A stretch of 64,000 nt of DNA from Oscheius tipulae (taxonomy: Eukaryota; Nematoda; Chromadorea; Rhabditida; Rhabditidae): positions 7,464,501 to 7,528,500 of the forward strand of contig JASJZH010000005.1 of the NCBI GenBank assembly GCA_037178975.1, written 5' to 3'. This document shows positions 47,542-59,575 of this stretch, in pieces; position 1 is the stretch's first letter, and every line of letters starts with the position of its first letter. Below the pieces are notes generated by a model. It did not search any database. It was not told the origin of the DNA and saw nothing but the letters and a program-made list of their open reading frames with translations. The translations under genes were made by a program, and so were the position numbers.

Positions 47542-48021
47542 GGAACGCGACTGTCTAGCTGTAACTGTCTTGTAGGAAACTGGAGAAAATTTTGTTAGAG
47601 AAACTTTTTAAGGAGTCTTAATTGAACAACTTCGTCCTAATTGATCGAGTTCTTGTCAGAAAGCGTTCGGAACCAATAGCTTACTGTAGACTTACGGCCA
47701 CCAAAAGATCATAACTTTGCAAGAAGTATCACCATGTTCCGGAAGTGTCCAAGGAACAGTCGAGAGACTCGAAGAGAGAGTATTTATTCCATCAAATGAT
47801 TTCAATACACGTCCAGAAAAGAGAGATCACAGAAAGAAGAGAGATACCCGCCAGTCCGAGAAATGACACTTCAGACTTCGACACTGTTAGTTCTGCCGCC
47901 CAGACAGCGATCGCTTACACTAAAAAAGGCTCGTGTTGGTGTATAGACTTTGCAGCAAACAAGGTCCGAGACTAAACTAATTCAACGAATTTGATTAGCC
48001 CAAGTTCGATGATCATGCAAC
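47542..48021. other. Intergenic spacer between GPCR 3' end and membrane-protein gene
   Basis: 480 bp without a supportable exon. It should hold the 3' untranslated region of the receptor and the promoter or trans-splice region of the membrane-protein gene. Confidence 0.4.
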
Positions 48022-50191
48022 TTACTGGGAGTAATTGTAGTTGTAGGCCGTCCTTGCCGAAATGACCCGGTTTCCCGCACAATTTCTCCCACACAAGTCG
48101 TTCAAGACCTCTTTGAAGGCCCGTCGAAATCGGGCCGAGACTACGTTGTAGACGATGGGATTGATGATCGGGGCCAGATAGAAAAGAATCCCTGCACTGG
48201 TTTCGATAATAGACTTCAAAGAGACTGACCTGAGATGAAGTATATGTACTGGTTAAGGACTTGAACAGTCTCCTGGTCTAGGTAGAAGAAGGCAAGTCGT
48301 TGAAATTGGAAGGGTAGATAGCATATGAAGAAAGTGAAGACGATAGCACAGAGGATCGTTGTCACTCGTTTTGGACCATCCTCATCCGGACGGCCGTAAT
48401 CTTTTCCAAAGGACTCGATTTCCATCTTCGAGGAGATTACCTAAAACGGATTGCTTTGGAATATGTCCAGTAGTCGCCAGTGGTGCGCATCAACTCCTAA
48501 CCCGGAGTATCGATACGCTGCTGTTCTTCGAAGGAATCTATTTCTGTGGTGTGAGTGTGCTTGCAAGTTCAAATATCCCAATTTTGCGCACCAACTCTTC
48601 ACCGCGGACGTCGATATAAAGCTCTTTGTGATGTATCGACGTAGCATAAGGCTAAGAGTTGACGCGCAATTTGCGGAATGTTAAATTCTTAAGATCACAC
48701 CCCCTCCCCTTTTTTTTTTTTTAGGAATAATTACATTGGTCATACAATGTATTTTTTACACTTACATGCTTGGCGATCAATGCATAAAGAATGAAGATGA
48801 TAAACAAAGGGAACACGAAGAAGGCCAGAGCCGAAAAGTGGAACAGAATCTGAACCAATCTTTTGAATGATACGTATTCAATTAATACCTTGAAGGTTGG
48901 GAGAAACTTCTCATCGAAAATGCCCTGCATCATGCACATCTTCGATGACAGGACGGGGACTTGGTTATTGGTGTAGGGCCACGATTTGATCAGGTAGTCC
49001 GCCTTGTGGTAGTAACCGAAGGGACCCGAGCAGATGATAGAAATGGCCCAGATGAGGAGCAGGAAGGACACAACCTGAACCATCGTGTTTTTTTTAAGTT
49101 TTCTGGGGTGAACGGTAAACAGGACGTTAAGAAACAAGGGCTAGTATGAGCCAGGGAGTTCGCCATAAACCACATCAACGGGTACTGTACAATCATTGTG
49201 AGACTGGGGAACTTTCAAACAGGGTTAGTAGTAATTGTGAACTCACATATTTGGGCAGAATTTTTTTGATCTTCACAAAGAAGAAGGGATGACAGACCGC
49301 AATATAGCGCTCGATTGAGAACAGGAGAATTGTCAAGATCGAGACGGACCTGAACATAAACCCATTTATAACCCAAGCTGAATAACACTCACGTAGTAGT
49401 CTCAGCAATCAACGCCTTCAAGTTACAGACCCAGTCCGGAAACGGCCACGGCCACTGGTGCCAATTCATGATAATCTCGAAAGGTAGGCCGACGCAGAGT
49501 GTTACCAGATCGGCTAGGGCTAAATTCAGGAGGTAGTAACTGAAGAAAGGATCAGTTAGAAGGGGTTTAACTAGTAAGAGCACCTGCTGTTTGTTTTGAG
49601 AAGAGGATGTTTTCGAATGACGATGCAGGTGAGAAGGTTTCCGCCGACTCCCACTGTGAACAGTACCAGGTACAGCGTTGTTACCTGGAAGAAGATGGGG
49701 TTTGTCTCCAGCTAGCCGCAGCCTATCTGTCATTTTGTCCGTACAACCTCTCTGTCTCTCTGAACATGTAAATCGTTTCCGCTTCTGGTCACTAACGAAG
49801 GTCATCAGCCTATGTCAGGCAGTTACAAAAGGGGAAAGCTTGATCGACCAAGGCCGGAAACGTATTTATGCTCAAACAAGTTCCGTGCGTGGGTTCTGCA
49901 GCCCATTTCTCCAATGATCGACCTCTCTAGGAAGTCCTTTTTAATAAAGTTTGATGTCTCAATGTTCGTCTCTCCCCACGTGCTTCACATGCAGTCTCTC
50001 TATGATTGCCAAACAGATTTTTGGCCGGCTCCTTGGTCACTCACTTTTATCAACGAGGGCAGAGGCAGAGCATACTTGGACATAAAGCAACTGTCCATAT
50101 AACAGGACTCCATTTCCACAATAGAGCCATTGTAGAGTTGAACACATTTGGCGGCTACACACTGACAAGAGTTATTGCATTCATCCAGCAT
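48022..50191 (-). CDS. Neuropeptide G-protein-coupled receptor, neuromedin-U/pyrokinin receptor-like
   Basis: Class A peptide receptor. Eight minus-strand exons in phase (50045-50191, 49584-49684, 49393-49539, 49247-49349, 48889-49074, 48766-48849, 48230-48440, 48022-48191) give 382 aa. The extracellular N-terminus is cysteine-rich with an NGS site. Seven helices are recognisable: GNLLTCIVIRKHP (TM1), NLALADLVTLCVGLPFEI (TM2), the WPWPFPDWVCNLK loop, SVSILTILLFSIERYIAVCH with ERY (TM3), VSFLLLIWAISIICSGPFGY (TM4), FSALAFFVFPLFIIFILYAL (TM5), FTFFICYLPFQFQRLAFF (TM6), LAPIINPIVYNVVSARFR with NPIVY (TM7). The GLPFE-x-W pattern and ERY/ICHP-type loop resemble neuromedin U/Capa receptors. The TAA stop overlaps a strong donor (CCCA then GTAAGT), so an alternative longer tail is possible. 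The ATG follows TTTTCAG by two bases. Confidence 0.92.
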
Positions 50192-50193
50192 GT

Positions 50194-53100
50194 CTGAAAA
50201 CTTAAACGTTTCTGTTCGAGACTTCAAAAAGAGCGAACGAATAACAAAAAACTGCAAAACAGAGGCGGATTAGAAAACGCTTAAAATTGCACGTCCTTGT
50301 AGAAATATGCAAGAGGAGTTCCCTAAGTGGGAGGACACGATTTGCACGTGTTCTTTCGGAAAAAAAAAAAACAAGAAAAAGTTTGTCTCTAGCAGCCCCT
50401 AGTTCAATTGCAAATAATTGGATTTACAAGTTTGACGCACGAAAGGATGGCTCGAATCTGCAGAACTCTTAAATGTCAGCCTATCCTGTGACCTTCTTCT
50501 AAAAGGATCAGGGACAGAAAGAGCGAGCATGTTCATAATGAAATGTTTTGAAAATAGATAATGGTGCTGCAACATGAAACTTCCCCCGCAAACATGAATA
50601 TTGCACCTTTTGAAAAGGGATGAAGCTCATTGTCAGTACATGCTATTGAAGCGTAGACCTAGTTCATACTGGGGAGAGAGTAAAATAACTACTGTCTGCT
50701 CTCCCGGAGAGATAACTACGGGCCTGCTACAGCACAACAAGTCTCAAAAGTTGCGCCTAACAACCTTGTTTTCATACCCGTTCTATGCCAATTTGGATAA
50801 GTCAAACTCTGAATTTGAGCTACAACAGAAGTGGTGCAATGGCAGGTAGCGACAAGATCAATAGAAGGGTCCCAAGTTCAATCCCCGGCTCAGCGCAACC
50901 AAAACACCTTCCTACTATGCTAAAGGGGAGTTTCATGACAACTAGAGTTGTCCTCGTTAGTCCCTGGGTAGGGGTTAGGAGAAACACATCCAAATAAGAC
51001 AAAAGCCTTTCTGGACCGCGATATGGAACTAGGCACTTGTTTTTTATAAAGCTGCATAAAGGATCAAGAGAAGCCGTTGTAAAAGTAGAAAGAAAGAATC
51101 TTTTCGAAAGCTATCGAATAGCAATCTAGCGGTCATCAACCTCCAAATTGCAGAGACATCCATTGTAAACTTTGGGCATGCCTGCTACTCCATGTCCAAA
51201 GGATATAGATGGTTAAGATTGGAAACCTAAGAATAGTAACAAAGAACATACTATCTTTTCCCGAATTTTAAGAATGACGTAACTCATTGGCTCGGATTTT
51301 GTCAAACAGGACAAACAAAGTCGGTGTTCCTGGTCAAGGCATCAGATTATGGGAGAATGTTGGTTCGAAAACTTATTAGGAAGTCAGAAAAATAGAGATG
51401 ATGATGTCCTTCTCACGCAATATGATGTCCAATATGTCTGGTTGGGAAAAGGAAAGGTTTCTCGTTTGACACACATGACTGAATGTTTGTCTGCAGGAAA
51501 ATGTTGTTATTCCGGGTGAAAAGGGTCTAAATCTTGGAAAAGCTCCCGGGGGCTTCCATCCATGAAAGGTCAGTCCGTGGGAGAAAAGTTCTGAGGGGAG
51601 AATAATACTCCCGCTCCCTGGCTCCCGTGGCAGACTGAATGCATCAGGAGAATGGGTCGAGGACAAATAGGATCGGGGAATCAGAGCCACGTGCTGTAGG
51701 GATGGAGCCCGAATATCTAATGGGTTTGGCCTTCCAGTCTAACCAGAAGGAATACTAATCACCAGGAAGCAGGGTCCCCTTTCCTGTACCTGTGAGAATC
51801 ACTCGAAATCAATCCTGAGGGCCGAAGAACCTTTAAAGTATGAGCTTACTGCCAGTGGGTGTAATGACCAGCAGGTCTCCCTCTATTTCTACCAGTATCT
51901 TACCCTAGAGAATGGATATGGTCCAAGCAAGCTGGCAAAGTTCCATGCTATTACTTTCCATACTGCCACATACTTTGAACTGGAAGTCCGCGACTCTTAC
52001 TAACATTCGCTTTGCCATGTTATGCAAAGTTGTAGAGTGGATCAAGTGCCAAAACTTCCCAGAGTATCGCAAAGCTGAAAAAGGCGCGGAGGGAAGGAAG
52101 GGAGGGGAAGTAGACCATCAGGTGGCGAGGGAGGACAAACTGCATAGTGACTACACTTTTCAAGAAGCTGTTGGTCAACTAAGCTAAAGAACGGATGTTT
52201 GAAACCGTAGTGGCGTCGTTCCCTTGTCAGTCACTGAATAATATCAACAGAATTTGATGGAATGGATAAGTGGTTGGCGTGTATAACTCGCGACTTTCAG
52301 GAGGATCAAGCTCTTTCTGGGAAGTGTTCCAATATTTTTGCAAGATAAGTGCATCGCAAGTACAGAAACAACAAAGTGTCTCATAGCTGGATAGCACAAC
52401 AATCAGATACGTTGTTTTCAATTACTCCCCCAGAGCATATGAAAACTGTCACAGTCAGCGTTTGCTACAATTAAAAACATGAGACAGAACACACACAATA
52501 GCTGTCACAATTGGGTCCAATTAAGTTTGAGAAAGAGGAAACCTGCTGTGAGTCAAGAATTCACTGGTGGTAAATGCCTGCGTTTCCCAGTTCTTAAAAT
52601 ATTCGTTGCGGAAGCCGTTGCCACAACTTTATAGCTTCAGAATTGGATACTCAGCCAAGGACATGAGAAACTTGGCGGAGCATTCAATGCAAACCCGTTT
52701 TTTGTGCCAATAGATCTCGCAGGGAAGTTTTTCAAAGAGTTTCGAATCCGCCGAACGACGAAGTAGACCGTACGTCGTTGCAAAGGTCACAAGTAACCAG
52801 CGACTAAGCCCCTTTAGAATGCTAAATTCGAGGATTGGACTAATGGAAGAGGACGGGCGTCCCCGCGTGCAGCTCATCACAATATTGTGAAAAACATTGC
52901 CTGGAAATTATCGCCCCAGGCTTGTTTTTGGAGAAGATCTTGGGAGGAGGAAGCTTATAGCAACGAAACCAATCAGACAGTCAGAGAGTTCCAAAGTGGG
53001 AAGAGGTTTCAGAAATTGGCTGAAGAGGAATGAGAGCGGGGGACGTCTCCCTCTCTCTCACTGTGATAAGTGGCACAATCTTCACGAGACCGTGAAAAAA

Positions 53101-55001
53101 GAAGAGCAGTCTCGGTAATAGTGACCAAACATGACAAAAGGGAGGAAAAGGCTGTGGCCGGAAGGCTTTGAATGGACTAAATCTAGGGGATTAGAAGCTT
53201 GAAAAGGAAGTTGCAGGTTCATGCGTCGCAGAGCACCATTTCCGTTTTGTCTGGCTCGCTTTACTGCTAAAAACAACACCTACTCTAGGTTTTTTGGCGG
53301 GACGGCGATCAAACTTCAAAACATGGATATGAGTATCCCTTGAGGATCAATCCATGACACACATCAAGCCCCGAGCTTTGAAGAAAGCAAGGATGGAGTC
53401 AGGACAAATTAGTTATCCATACAGTTCTCACGGTTGAATAGATTACTGATCGCAGCAGTTGCCACGTTCCTCACCCGTACAACAGTCAGCCTGGTTTACA
53501 CTACAGACATGACCAGTAGCTTTTAGCTTGTTTGCAGCTATCTATGAACCAAAACTTAAATTTGAATCGTCATCGAGATAGCCAGTTGACAGGGTTCTGA
53601 AAATACATGATTGGCTGACTGGTTCCGAATAATAGGGGGAGATGGCATGGAAGAGAATCTCTGCCTGTCGAGGTGATACGGAAGGAGCTCTTGTCTAGGA
53701 AACGGCAAGAGCTCGTTGCTCGGAGCTTATAACAGAGACAACGCATGTTCCATTGAATGAAACAACGTAAAGTATAAGAGCTTACATTATGGAGGAAACA
53801 AAAAGCTAACATTTAATTTGGACCTTTGGTCCGACGTCGACAAACAACACACACACGTAGCCTAAATGACCCACATGAGGAGCAAAAAGTTCTCGCGTTC
53901 ATTTGTTTTATTGTCCCCCGTTAAATTGAGACCCGTATCCGATGGCAGTAAATGAACAAGCGAAAGATGTGAGACGGAAAATTGGAATGATTTCCCTACT
54001 GACAACGGTTGATGGATTGCTAGCTTTGTGCAGAAGAGATCAAGAGGTCTCATATGGAAGATTGGATGACAGACAGCTAATATATTCTATGAAGGAAGAT
54101 TCTGCAGACAGACGGCTGACAATGGAGGATGAACGAGCACACAAGAGGAGTTGTCGAGCAGTTTCTTACTTGGCCAATAAGGAAGCTCAACGGGAAGGGA
54201 TTAATTATTCTGAAACGCTCTTCAATAAAAAGGGACCCTTGAAAAAACTGTGGATTGTTTAAGCTCAGGGCTCTGATTTTCGAGACTCGAAGTCAATTTT
54301 GCCGTTGGAGGTCTGGACATAATGGATATGCTGCTAATTTCCGGCTGCAGAGGGTGACTTCCTGCAGCAGTGACGGAGTGCTAGGTTGCATATGTTCGAG
54401 GATCGAAGATAAGCTGGACCCTCTTTCAGTGAACCAGCTCACTACGGTAACGTGTACGGTGATCATAAACCAGGTAAGTTAAAAATATTCTTTCACGTTG
54501 TAAAAGTCAGTATGTCACACTCTTGGCATGTCCAATACGGTCTGGGAGACTTCCTGCCAAATCTCAAAGAGTCATCGGTCACCACTATGTCACATTGTGA
54601 ATGTCTGTCAACCTTCTATTGCAACTATCTACAAGCCAGAAAAGTCCTCGATCTCGACGAATTCTAGCTGTTACTTTCTTTCGTGACATACTTTGATACA
54701 GTCTTCACTGGGCTAAGCTACATCTGTTTGTCAGTACATTTCTTGGTCTATCACTGTTTGTGCTGATTGTGGAAAAAGAAAGCCATTTCACAGTTTCCTA
54801 ATCTGTTCATTGCAGTTGTCAAAAACATAACAGAATGTGAGATCTCTGCTTTCTAATCACACTGGAAAACAATCTTTTTCGCGCCAGGTTTTATAGACCT
54901 TAACTATTACGAAGATCGTTCCTGGTAAGATACAGCGTAGTATTCAAGTGTCAAAGTTCGGAAAAATGATAGTAAAGCAGGCGCGGGAGAGTACCTAAAG
55001 A
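50194..55001. other. 4.8-kb intergenic region, no gene recognised
   Basis: Neither strand shows an exon with recognisable protein motifs. A SINE-like fragment with an A-box-like and B-box-like (AAGTTCAATCCCC) pair lies near 50832-50895. The open frame 52629-52880 (-) reads CEIYWHKKRVCIEC, reminiscent of a zinc-binding knuckle, but stands alone. The left part is probably the promoter region of the peptide receptor. Confidence 0.35.
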
Positions 55002-55580
55002 TCAATTAAGTTGGTGCAAATAGTAGGAAACCTGTCCGAGGATACAGCTCATTATGAGCCAGATATTGAAGGTGACAATGACGAAAATAAGTGTATACTG
55101 TAAGAGAACCTCTGCCAGATGGAGACAACAGTTCAGAAATTGGTAGGAGCCGATCCGAGGCGAGTAGACAAGCCGGTCTGACGATGTCATCGGTAGGTCC
55201 AGAGCCCGCTGAGATTTTCGATAGGCTCGGTACCAGCGGATAGACTCGAGGATGGTGGAGAGAACGAGGAAGAGAAGGCAAGAGCCGATTATCTCTGAAG
55301 AACAGATACTGTGCTGGATGTCTTTTCCAATCAAAAAACCATGCTATTGAACCAAGACAACATTTTCAAACTTTCTAATGTCCTGCAAAGTTGTAGCACA
55401 GATCAAAAGCTAAACATTGTGGAACACTGGAAAGCAAAAATGTTGTATTAACGCAAAAGATTTCATTTTTGGAATGAGGTGATGCACAACAAGCTCACCG
55501 AAAATGGAGTCGGGCTGCCAACCAGAAATAATAATGGTATCTGCATTACCAGTGTGCAAGAAGTTTGACGACTGTACCAT
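55002..55580 (-). CDS. CTR-family (SLC31) copper transporter
   Basis: Small trimeric plasma-membrane or vesicular Cu(I) transporter. Two minus-strand exons (55499-55580, 55002-55294) join in phase to 124 aa. The N-terminus has FLHTGNADTIIISGWQPDS, matching the CTR entry segment (FHxG...TxLFxxW) that leads into TM1 (IIGSCLLFLVLSTILESIRW). TM2 and TM3 follow as FLNCCLHLAEVLLQYTLIFV and TFNIWLIMSCILGQVSYYL. The methionine pair of TM2 (MxxxM) that gates copper in canonical CTR1 is not visible: the corresponding stretch reads LAEVLLQYTLIF. The N-terminal Met/His-rich tract is also very short. Weak or altered copper transport is therefore possible. The 204-nt intron contains the CTGCAAAGTTGTA-type dispersed repeat. 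No acceptor lies close to the ATG, so an upstream exon may be missing. Confidence 0.78.
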
Positions 55581-56011
55581 AATTACAATTGGACAAACAG
55601 ACAAAAATCGTTGACAACAAGGTCTGGAATACGCGTGATCAGTTTGTGGGGCTTGAACGTCATCGGATTGACCTATCCGCTACACGCCAATAATAATATG
55701 AGAGTAATTCAGATTTCAAAACAATGTGGACGAGCTGGATTGTGTATTGAAACCTTGATCATTGTTGCTCAAAAATTAAAAAGGGAAATTTTATGGTACG
55801 TCTCGTGACTGATTAGAGGTGGAACCTTGATTGTATCTTGGCAGTTTCTTCAAAGAGGAAGGCTGGAGCAGGGTATGTGTTTAACCGAGTCAGAGCAGCC
55901 CAGACTCGTTTTACCTCGGGAGCTTTCCCGAACAAACCTTTCATCAGACTTGCTGAGCCATACTTATCTATGTGTAGTTTTCTGCTAACACCAATAGGAA
56001 AGATACATCAT
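55581..56011. other. Spacer between copper transporter and TRPT1 genes
   Basis: About 430 bp on the 5' side of the copper transporter and 3' side of TRPT1, both minus strand. No coding exon is recognised. Confidence 0.4.
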
Positions 56012-56606
56012 TTATATCTTTTTTGAAAGAAACTTCACAGGAACATGGTCTATTAACCAGACCCCATTATCAGCCTGGTAGAACTTGAAGCCTTCAGCGA
56101 ACATAGCTGCGGAATTCACAGTCAGAACGACCGGATTTCCATGCCTTGCTCCCACATTTTTGGCTGTTTCCTCATCAGCTGACAGGTGAACATGATGTCT
56201 GCCTCCCGGAATGAGTCCTTTCTTCCAAATTGAGCTCAAAAATCGAGTGGAGGTCCCGTGGTACAGCGTCGAAGGCGGTTCAATAGGCTCGTACTTGATT
56301 TTAACACTTTTCGATGAGTGTCCCTGTACTGCTCGGATCTTCGAACCGTCTTCCGAATACGAAAATCTCTTCTTGTTATTCGTTGAAACTATCTGAATCG
56401 TGTTTTAAAGATTCCAAACATTAGAAACAAACCTCGTTCAAAAGAGCCCTGTCAATCTTTCTTCCCTTCTTATTGGCACATTCCAGGAGGCTCTGGACGT
56501 TGGCCCATCCCTGATCATCCAATTGAAGATCAATAGATTCGGGATTATGTCGTAGTACATAGCTCAGGAATTTACTAAAAGAAACGATTTGGTCGCTGCT
56601 TGACAT
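56012..56606 (-). CDS. TRPT1: tRNA 2'-phosphotransferase (KptA/TRPT1)
   Basis: NAD-dependent enzyme that removes the 2'-phosphate left at the splice junction of ligated tRNA, or ADP-ribosylates related substrates. Two minus-strand exons (56433-56606, 56012-56392) give 184 aa. The N-terminal winged helix has the canonical SKFLSYVLRHNPESIDLQLD and DQGWANVQSLLECA. The ADP-ribosyltransferase-like domain has LYHGTSTRFLSSIWKKGL, GGRHHVHLSADEETAKNVGA and VLTVNSAAMFAEGFKFYQAD, including the conserved Arg-His-His-Val-His cluster. Catalytic residues appear complete. The ATG directly follows an ATTTCAG acceptor with no bases between. The size is typical. Confidence 0.95.
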
Positions 56607-59575
56607 CTGAAATTGGATCATCAAATATCTAACAAGGAAAGTGTTCGAACAGTACCCCCACGAATCGAAAATCCGATTCCGAACCAGCCTTATGTCCCTT
56701 GCGCACAATAAAAAAGGCTTTGCGAATCCTGAGGAAACAACTACTGACGGTAGAGTGGTGAGTTCTTCTGGCTGACAGAGAAGTCCAGACTTCGGATCCG
56801 TAAGAATAGATTAAGTACTTCATTTTCTAACCCCTTCAAGGCTAGTTCGTAGTCTACTATGAATTCCGGAAGACGATTTCTACGTTTTAAAAACTGTAGG
56901 TTACTATCCGAGCTAGAAGATTACTGAATATCAAAAAGTTGAGTATGGCTCAAAAAATATTGTTAGTATGAGTAATTATTAAGTGTTACATATGAGCAAA
57001 TTGCTGTCGACCTCGCAAGGGAAAGAAGACCTAAGCCGCCAAGAGTTGCCGGAAATGAATACCTTTAAGGATAGAAACACTGGCGCAACGAGGCATTAGA
57101 GAGTGTTGAAAACCTAGCGACGGGGGAAGTACGTAGGCCGAGACGCAATATTGCGCTATGGTGACACAAAAAAACCACTAGGTGCAAGGGAACTCAAACA
57201 TTGTGATTTTTCTGCGAGAATAAAACAATTTTGGGTTTTGAGGAAACTTTTTTGTATTGCTCAGACAAAATAGACACCAATGAGGCTGGAAAATCTCTTC
57301 TTTGGCCCGAAAAGAAGTGCCCTAGAGAACATATTATTGTGTGAAATGAAAGAGGCCTGTGTAATTCGCGATATCTCTCGAAGTAGTTGAGACTTTAGGA
57401 GATGGAAAAAAAGGGTCCGTCTTGCCTGATCAAAATGCGTATTGCTAAGACGGTACGGATGAGAATGATCGACTTCCAGGGTTAAGCCGCTTTTTGTTAG
57501 TACCGTAGATAACTCAGATACCCTCAATCTCCATCAAATTTAACCTTCTCTGTTCCCTCTCATCCATATAATCCGCGATTATCTTCTGCTCGAGACTACT
57601 GCTGCTATTTTCGGTATCTCATGGTTTGATCGGCTCCTCCTAAGCTGGCGAGTCGACTGAATCAGAGAGAAGAGTATACTTTCCGGGTGAATAGACTCGT
57701 CCTTTTGTTGGAATCGTCTTTTCTTCACCTATTCAGATTGAGATTTTCAAGGGCGCGCCGCCGCGTTGATTTTCTCGATGAGATTAGCATCTGGCGCTGT
57801 CTGGCAGGCAACAATGTCCGCCGTGCCCACTCTATGATTTGGCTTGTTTTGACATCTAATACCCCTGTAGAGAGGGCAATTGGCCGCCATCCCTCGTTCG
57901 TGTTAATCCAATCGACGAATTCTCGTCAAGTAATCCCGGACACATTACTCATGCCTTTCTATAGAAGCCTCCTCTCCCTGTTTGCATAATCAGCTGCCGT
58001 TGAGTAGTCCCCTGAGGGTATGAGTCTTCTTCAGGATAACTCCCACTTCTCTATCTCTTGAGCCACCTGCGGTAATTTCCTCTCTGTCCATATGTCAGAT
58101 TGCACACGTTCACCGGTCAGTAATTAACATCCTAATCCATGCGTAACAAGGCGCCTGGGAGTCTATATTGGGCTCTCACTCTCTGTCAACTCCTATTACC
58201 AGAAGCCTCGAACACTGACCAGACGAGGGCTTTGCAGGGCTTTAGGAAGCCCTCTCTGTGTTTCAGCATTGTCAACTGACCATATCCTTTTGCTAATTTC
58301 ATGTACTTGTGTAACTACCAGTATTCGTCGAAAGAAGACGCGAAGCCTCCCGGATGAGGTAGTCGGAGCGCCGACCGCGCAACAATTTATCTCGGGACTT
58401 CACATCACATTTTCGTTTAAGTTTGTCACAGTTTCATGTGCTTTCCGTCTTTTGGGAATGTCCGCTGCACTCTACGGGGTGTATAGACAAAGTTCGCTGC
58501 CCTTATGCATACGTAATCTCCTGCCGGATTTGGGCTCTTTTTCTTTCCAGTGGGACACTCCTCCTTGACAAATGTGCTCCCATTTCAATTGGCCTCCTCT
58601 TTTGAGCCCTGAATTTCCCTCTCGGGACCACCGATGACAAAGTGCGTGATGTGTTGGATAGGAGAACAGCCGCATCCGTTTTTATAATGCTCCTCTGGCA
58701 AGTTGTGTTCCCTTTTTATCATCTGCTCCCCCTCTCTCCTCTTCTCGTCGGATTGTATTTCAGAGGGCAGGGGAGCGCATCCGCGATTTCATTAGCCTTT
58801 ATTATCTTCTCGGCTTTTTTGCCTTTTCCTCTGCTCGTTTTCGAGCCCCCCTTGAGGGTGCAATTAGTCCCTCCAAATTGGCTTTTGGTTCTCCCATTCT
58901 AACCTTCAAAAGTACACTGTTTACACACTCCAAGTTGTCCAACTAATCCCGCTTAGAAACTGAATACGCTCCTGATTGACTTCTCCCGTCCCTCTCAAAC
59001 CTCCCAGTCGTTTTATCTCCTGCTGTAACTTCGCATTCATGGTGTCAGTTGTGACCGCCCAGATGTCCGGCGGCGACTGTCTGTCAAAGTTCGAGTGTGT
59101 TTGTCTCCCTGCGGCCTCTTCAAAATAAATAGATATCAGCTCTGATTTGGCGGAAGGAAGCATCCCGTGATCTCCTCCTTGTTGATCGCGGTAGTCTCTT
59201 TTGTCCGGGTGAGAAACGAACGTCGAAGTTTCCCCAAAGCAACTAATGCTGTGCATCAACTCATAATCATAGGCTTTGATACGCAGCTGTTTTGCGCATT
59301 TCGCTGCGTATCATTCAAAGTTAGGAATAGGTGCGTACGGTACTTTCATAAAACTCTTAGCCGATTTAGAATTTCCTTGACATAAAGTAGACTTATTGTA
59401 TGTTCAGAACCTTTGTTGTTGCAATATCACGGCGATTGCTCCATGCCTCATTTGACAGAGACGCCACCACAGCCTTCAACAGCCATATTCATTTCTTTGT
59501 CCGTCCGCCTCCTCCTATTTGCACATATCACTATTGTTGTTTCCCATCTCCAATTCATTCTCTGTTCGTTCAGCG
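56607..59575. other. Intergenic region with hairpin repeat
   Basis: Nearly 3 kb without a supported gene. A hairpin with arms CTTTGATACGCAG and CTGCGTATCATTCAAAG lies at 59273-59320. The preceding bases (59252 onward) are a diverged copy of the centre of the hairpin at 37.1 kb. Open frames at 57261-57527 (-), 58269-58568 (+) and 58921-59259 (-) lack motifs. Confidence 0.4.
59252..59320. repeat. Hairpin repeat related to the 37.1-kb element
   Basis: GCATCAACTCATAATCATAG followed by GCTTTGATACGCAG parallels GCATCAACTTTAAACTATGG followed by GCTTTGATACTCAG near 37.1 kb. Here the arms of the hairpin are different (CTTTGATACGCAG with its imperfect inverse), so the two copies have diverged or recombined. 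Confidence 0.5.

Noticed and set aside
52629-52880. 83-codon minus frame with a zinc-knuckle-like CEIYWHKKRVCIEC
   Set aside because: Single isolated frame with no splice context, start context or neighbouring domain.
46260-54090. Shared text around ACAGCTAATAT at about 46.38 and 54.07 kb
   Set aside because: The match is too short and sits in low-complexity AG-rich DNA.
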